Assembly: GCF_014211975.1 (NCBI RefSeq)
Contig: NZ_CP060084.1
Coordinates: 4,351,001 to 4,415,000 of the forward strand
Source: Teredinibacter haidensis
GTDB lineage: Bacteria > Pseudomonadota > Gammaproteobacteria > Pseudomonadales > Cellvibrionaceae
DNA length: 64,000 nt
Direction: 5' to 3'
Positions within the stretch are counted from its first letter, which is position 1. Each line of letters begins with the position of its first letter. Shown piece after piece: positions 62,898 to 64,000 of this stretch. A program made the position numbers and the translations under genes. The notes under the pieces were generated by a model that was not told the DNA's origin, did not search any database, and worked only from the letters and a program-made list of their open reading frames with translations.

Positions 62898-63944
62898 ATG
62901 GGTAAGCGCCATGAAAATGTCTTATCGCTTATCGGCAATACGCCGGTTATCCGCATCAACAAGTTAGCGCCAGCTAATGTCAATATCTATGTAAAAGCCG
63001 AAAATTTTAACCCTATGAGTTCGGTTAAAGATCGTCTGGCGCTGGGTATTATTGAAGCCGCTGAGAAATCCGGTGATTTGAAACCGGGCCAAACGATTGT
63101 GGAAGCGACTAGTGGCAATACGGGTATAGGCCTGGCGATGGTCTGTGCGCAAAAAGGATACCCGCTGGTGATTATCATGGCGGAAACTTTTAGTGTTGAG
63201 CGACGCAAGCTAATGCGCTTTCTTGGTGCCAAAGTGATATTGACCCCTGCTGCGGATAAGGGAACAGGCATGGTCAACAAGGCCAAGGAGCTGGCAGAGA
63301 AAAATGGCTGGTTCCTGGCGCGACAATTTGAAAACGAAGCCAACCCCAACATGCACTCAAATACAACGGCGCGCGAAATACTGGCGGCGTTTGACGATAC
63401 GTCCCTGGATTATTGGGTGTCCGGCACCGGAACCGGCGGTACCTTAAAAGGTGTCGCCCGTGTTCTGCGCAAGGAAAGCCCCAGCACAAAAATTGTAGTA
63501 ACAGAACCGGCCAATGCGGCGCAGATTGCCAGTGGCATTAAGCAGGAACGCCACCCGGACGGTTCGCCCGCAGCATCGCATCCAGGTTTTGCGCCACACC
63601 CCATTCAGGGCTGGTCGCCAGATTTTATTCCGAAGTTGGTGGAAGATGCCGTTAGTGAAAACTACTTCGATGTAAACATTCCGGTAACCGGCGAGCAGGC
63701 GATGACGTGCTCCAAGCAGCTGGCTCGGCAGGAGGGAATATTTGTCGGGATTTCTGCTGGTGCTACCCTGGCCGCCGCGTTGGAAGTTGCGAAGGATGCG
63801 CCAGATGGCAGCAATATCCTCTGTATGTTGCCCGATACTGGCGAGCGCTACTTGTCTACGCCTTTATTTGCCGATATTGATGTGGATATGAATGCAGATG
63901 AAGTGGAAATATCCCAGTCGACAGCAGGCTTTCAGTTGAAATAG
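62898..63944 (+). CDS. cysK: Cysteine synthase A (O-acetylserine sulfhydrylase)
   Basis: A 348-aa PLP enzyme. SLIGNTPVIRINKL, the PLP lysine Lys44 in SSVKDRL, EATSGNTGIGLAMVCA, TGTGGTLKGVARVL and GISAGATLAAALEVA fit the CysK/CBS family; it condenses O-acetylserine with sulfide. A C-terminal extension of about 30 residues (ADIDVDMNADEVEISQ) goes past the shorter family forms. Ribosome site TAAGGAG precedes the ATG. A strong terminator follows. Confidence 0.93.
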   Translation: MGKRHENVLSLIGNTPVIRINKLAPANVNIYVKAENFNPMSSVKDRLALGIIEAAEKSGDLKPGQTIVEATSGNTGIGLAMVCAQKGYPLVIIMAETFSVERRKLMRFLGAKVILTPAADKGTGMVNKAKELAEKNGWFLARQFENEANPNMHSNTTAREILAAFDDTSLDYWVSGTGTGGTLKGVARVLRKESPSTKIVVTEPANAAQIASGIKQERHPDGSPAASHPGFAPHPIQGWSPDFIPKLVEDAVSENYFDVNIPVTGEQAMTCSKQLARQEGIFVGISAGATLAAALEVAKDAPDGSNILCMLPDTGERYLSTPLFADIDVDMNADEVEISQSTAGFQLK

Positions 63945-63949
63945 TCATA

Positions 63950-63979
63950 TGGCCGCACATCGAGTGCGGCCATTTTTTT
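63950..63979 (+). terminator. Terminator after cysK
   Basis: Stem TGGCCGCAC / GTGCGGCCA (9 bp, 63950-63958 and 63964-63972), 5-base loop, followed by seven T. Confidence 0.92.
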
Positions 63980-64000
63980 AGCTCAATATCGGATCTCGAT

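Overview
The window looks like a chromosomal segment of a marine or salt-adapted, polysaccharide-degrading gammaproteobacterium, most like Cellvibrionaceae (Saccharophagus, Teredinibacter, Cellvibrio). This is inferred from gene content, not from a search. The pointers are long polyserine linkers joining carbohydrate-binding modules, CBM10 modules, an AA10 lytic polysaccharide monooxygenase, a mannan-utilisation locus, ectoine synthesis genes, and gammaproteobacterial core gene orders (hisBHAF, envC-ctpA-yibQ, yibN-secB, ntrBC-glnA, thiC-thiDE-thiSGH). No rRNA, tRNA, CRISPR array or intact insertion sequence was seen.

Layout. 1-1408: 3' end of a pqiB-like MCE gene and its lipoprotein pqiC. 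1414-2782: a hexapeptide acyltransferase and a divergent methyltransferase whose start codons overlap. 3362-8486: osmoprotection block with a MarR regulator (ectR), ectAB, a separated ectC and an SSS-family symporter; an EctR-type operator lies before ectA. 8487-9823: long AT-rich gap leading to a secreted AA10-CBM10-Cip1-like-CBM10 protein (9824-11908). 12104-15119: overlapping three-gene unit of glycosyltransferase, methyltransferase and an alpha/alpha-toroid protein of unknown role. 15191-18996: thioredoxin-like protein, a 43-aa membrane ORF, then hisBHAF. 19044-21651: cpxRA divergent from a CpxP/Spy-like gene with a consensus CpxR box between. 22181-27685: yibQ, ctpA, envC, gpmA, a rhodanese-like protein without its cysteine, and secB. 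27819-28298: His/Arg-rich secreted protein. 28520-31037: ntrBC. 31649-35569: a huge sensor/GGDEF/EAL gene split by one in-frame amber codon. 35759-37165: glnA with a sigma-54 promoter and two NtrC sites. 37526-40067: thiI, an anchored hypothetical protein and a small outer-membrane barrel. 40213-46949: mannan locus. 47099-51373: RND efflux pair. 52048-57532: TPP riboswitch and thiamin operon. 57541-60653: secreted PG-binding-like protein, PEP-CTERM protein and DksA/TraR-type protein. 60756-63944: typA and divergent cysK.

The genes fit together as follows. A GH5 lipoprotein mannanase releases mannobiose; a mannobiose/cellobiose 2-epimerase converts it to mannosyl-glucose; a GH130 phosphorylase splits that to mannose 1-phosphate and glucose; an AGE-family isomerase probably handles free mannose. 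A LacI regulator sits beside palindromic TGTAA/TTACA operators. Nitrogen control is legible from sequence: NtrBC, an NtrC-type site before ntrB, and tandem NtrC sites plus a -24/-12 promoter before glnA. The thiamin operon is controlled by a TPP riboswitch with a probable Shine-Dalgarno-sequestering hairpin.

The observations most worth checking are the AA10/Cip1-like fusion, the amber-split GGDEF-EAL gene, the three-gene glycan cluster, the cysteine-less rhodanese, and the well-preserved regulatory sites (EctR, CpxR, NtrC/sigma-54, TPP).
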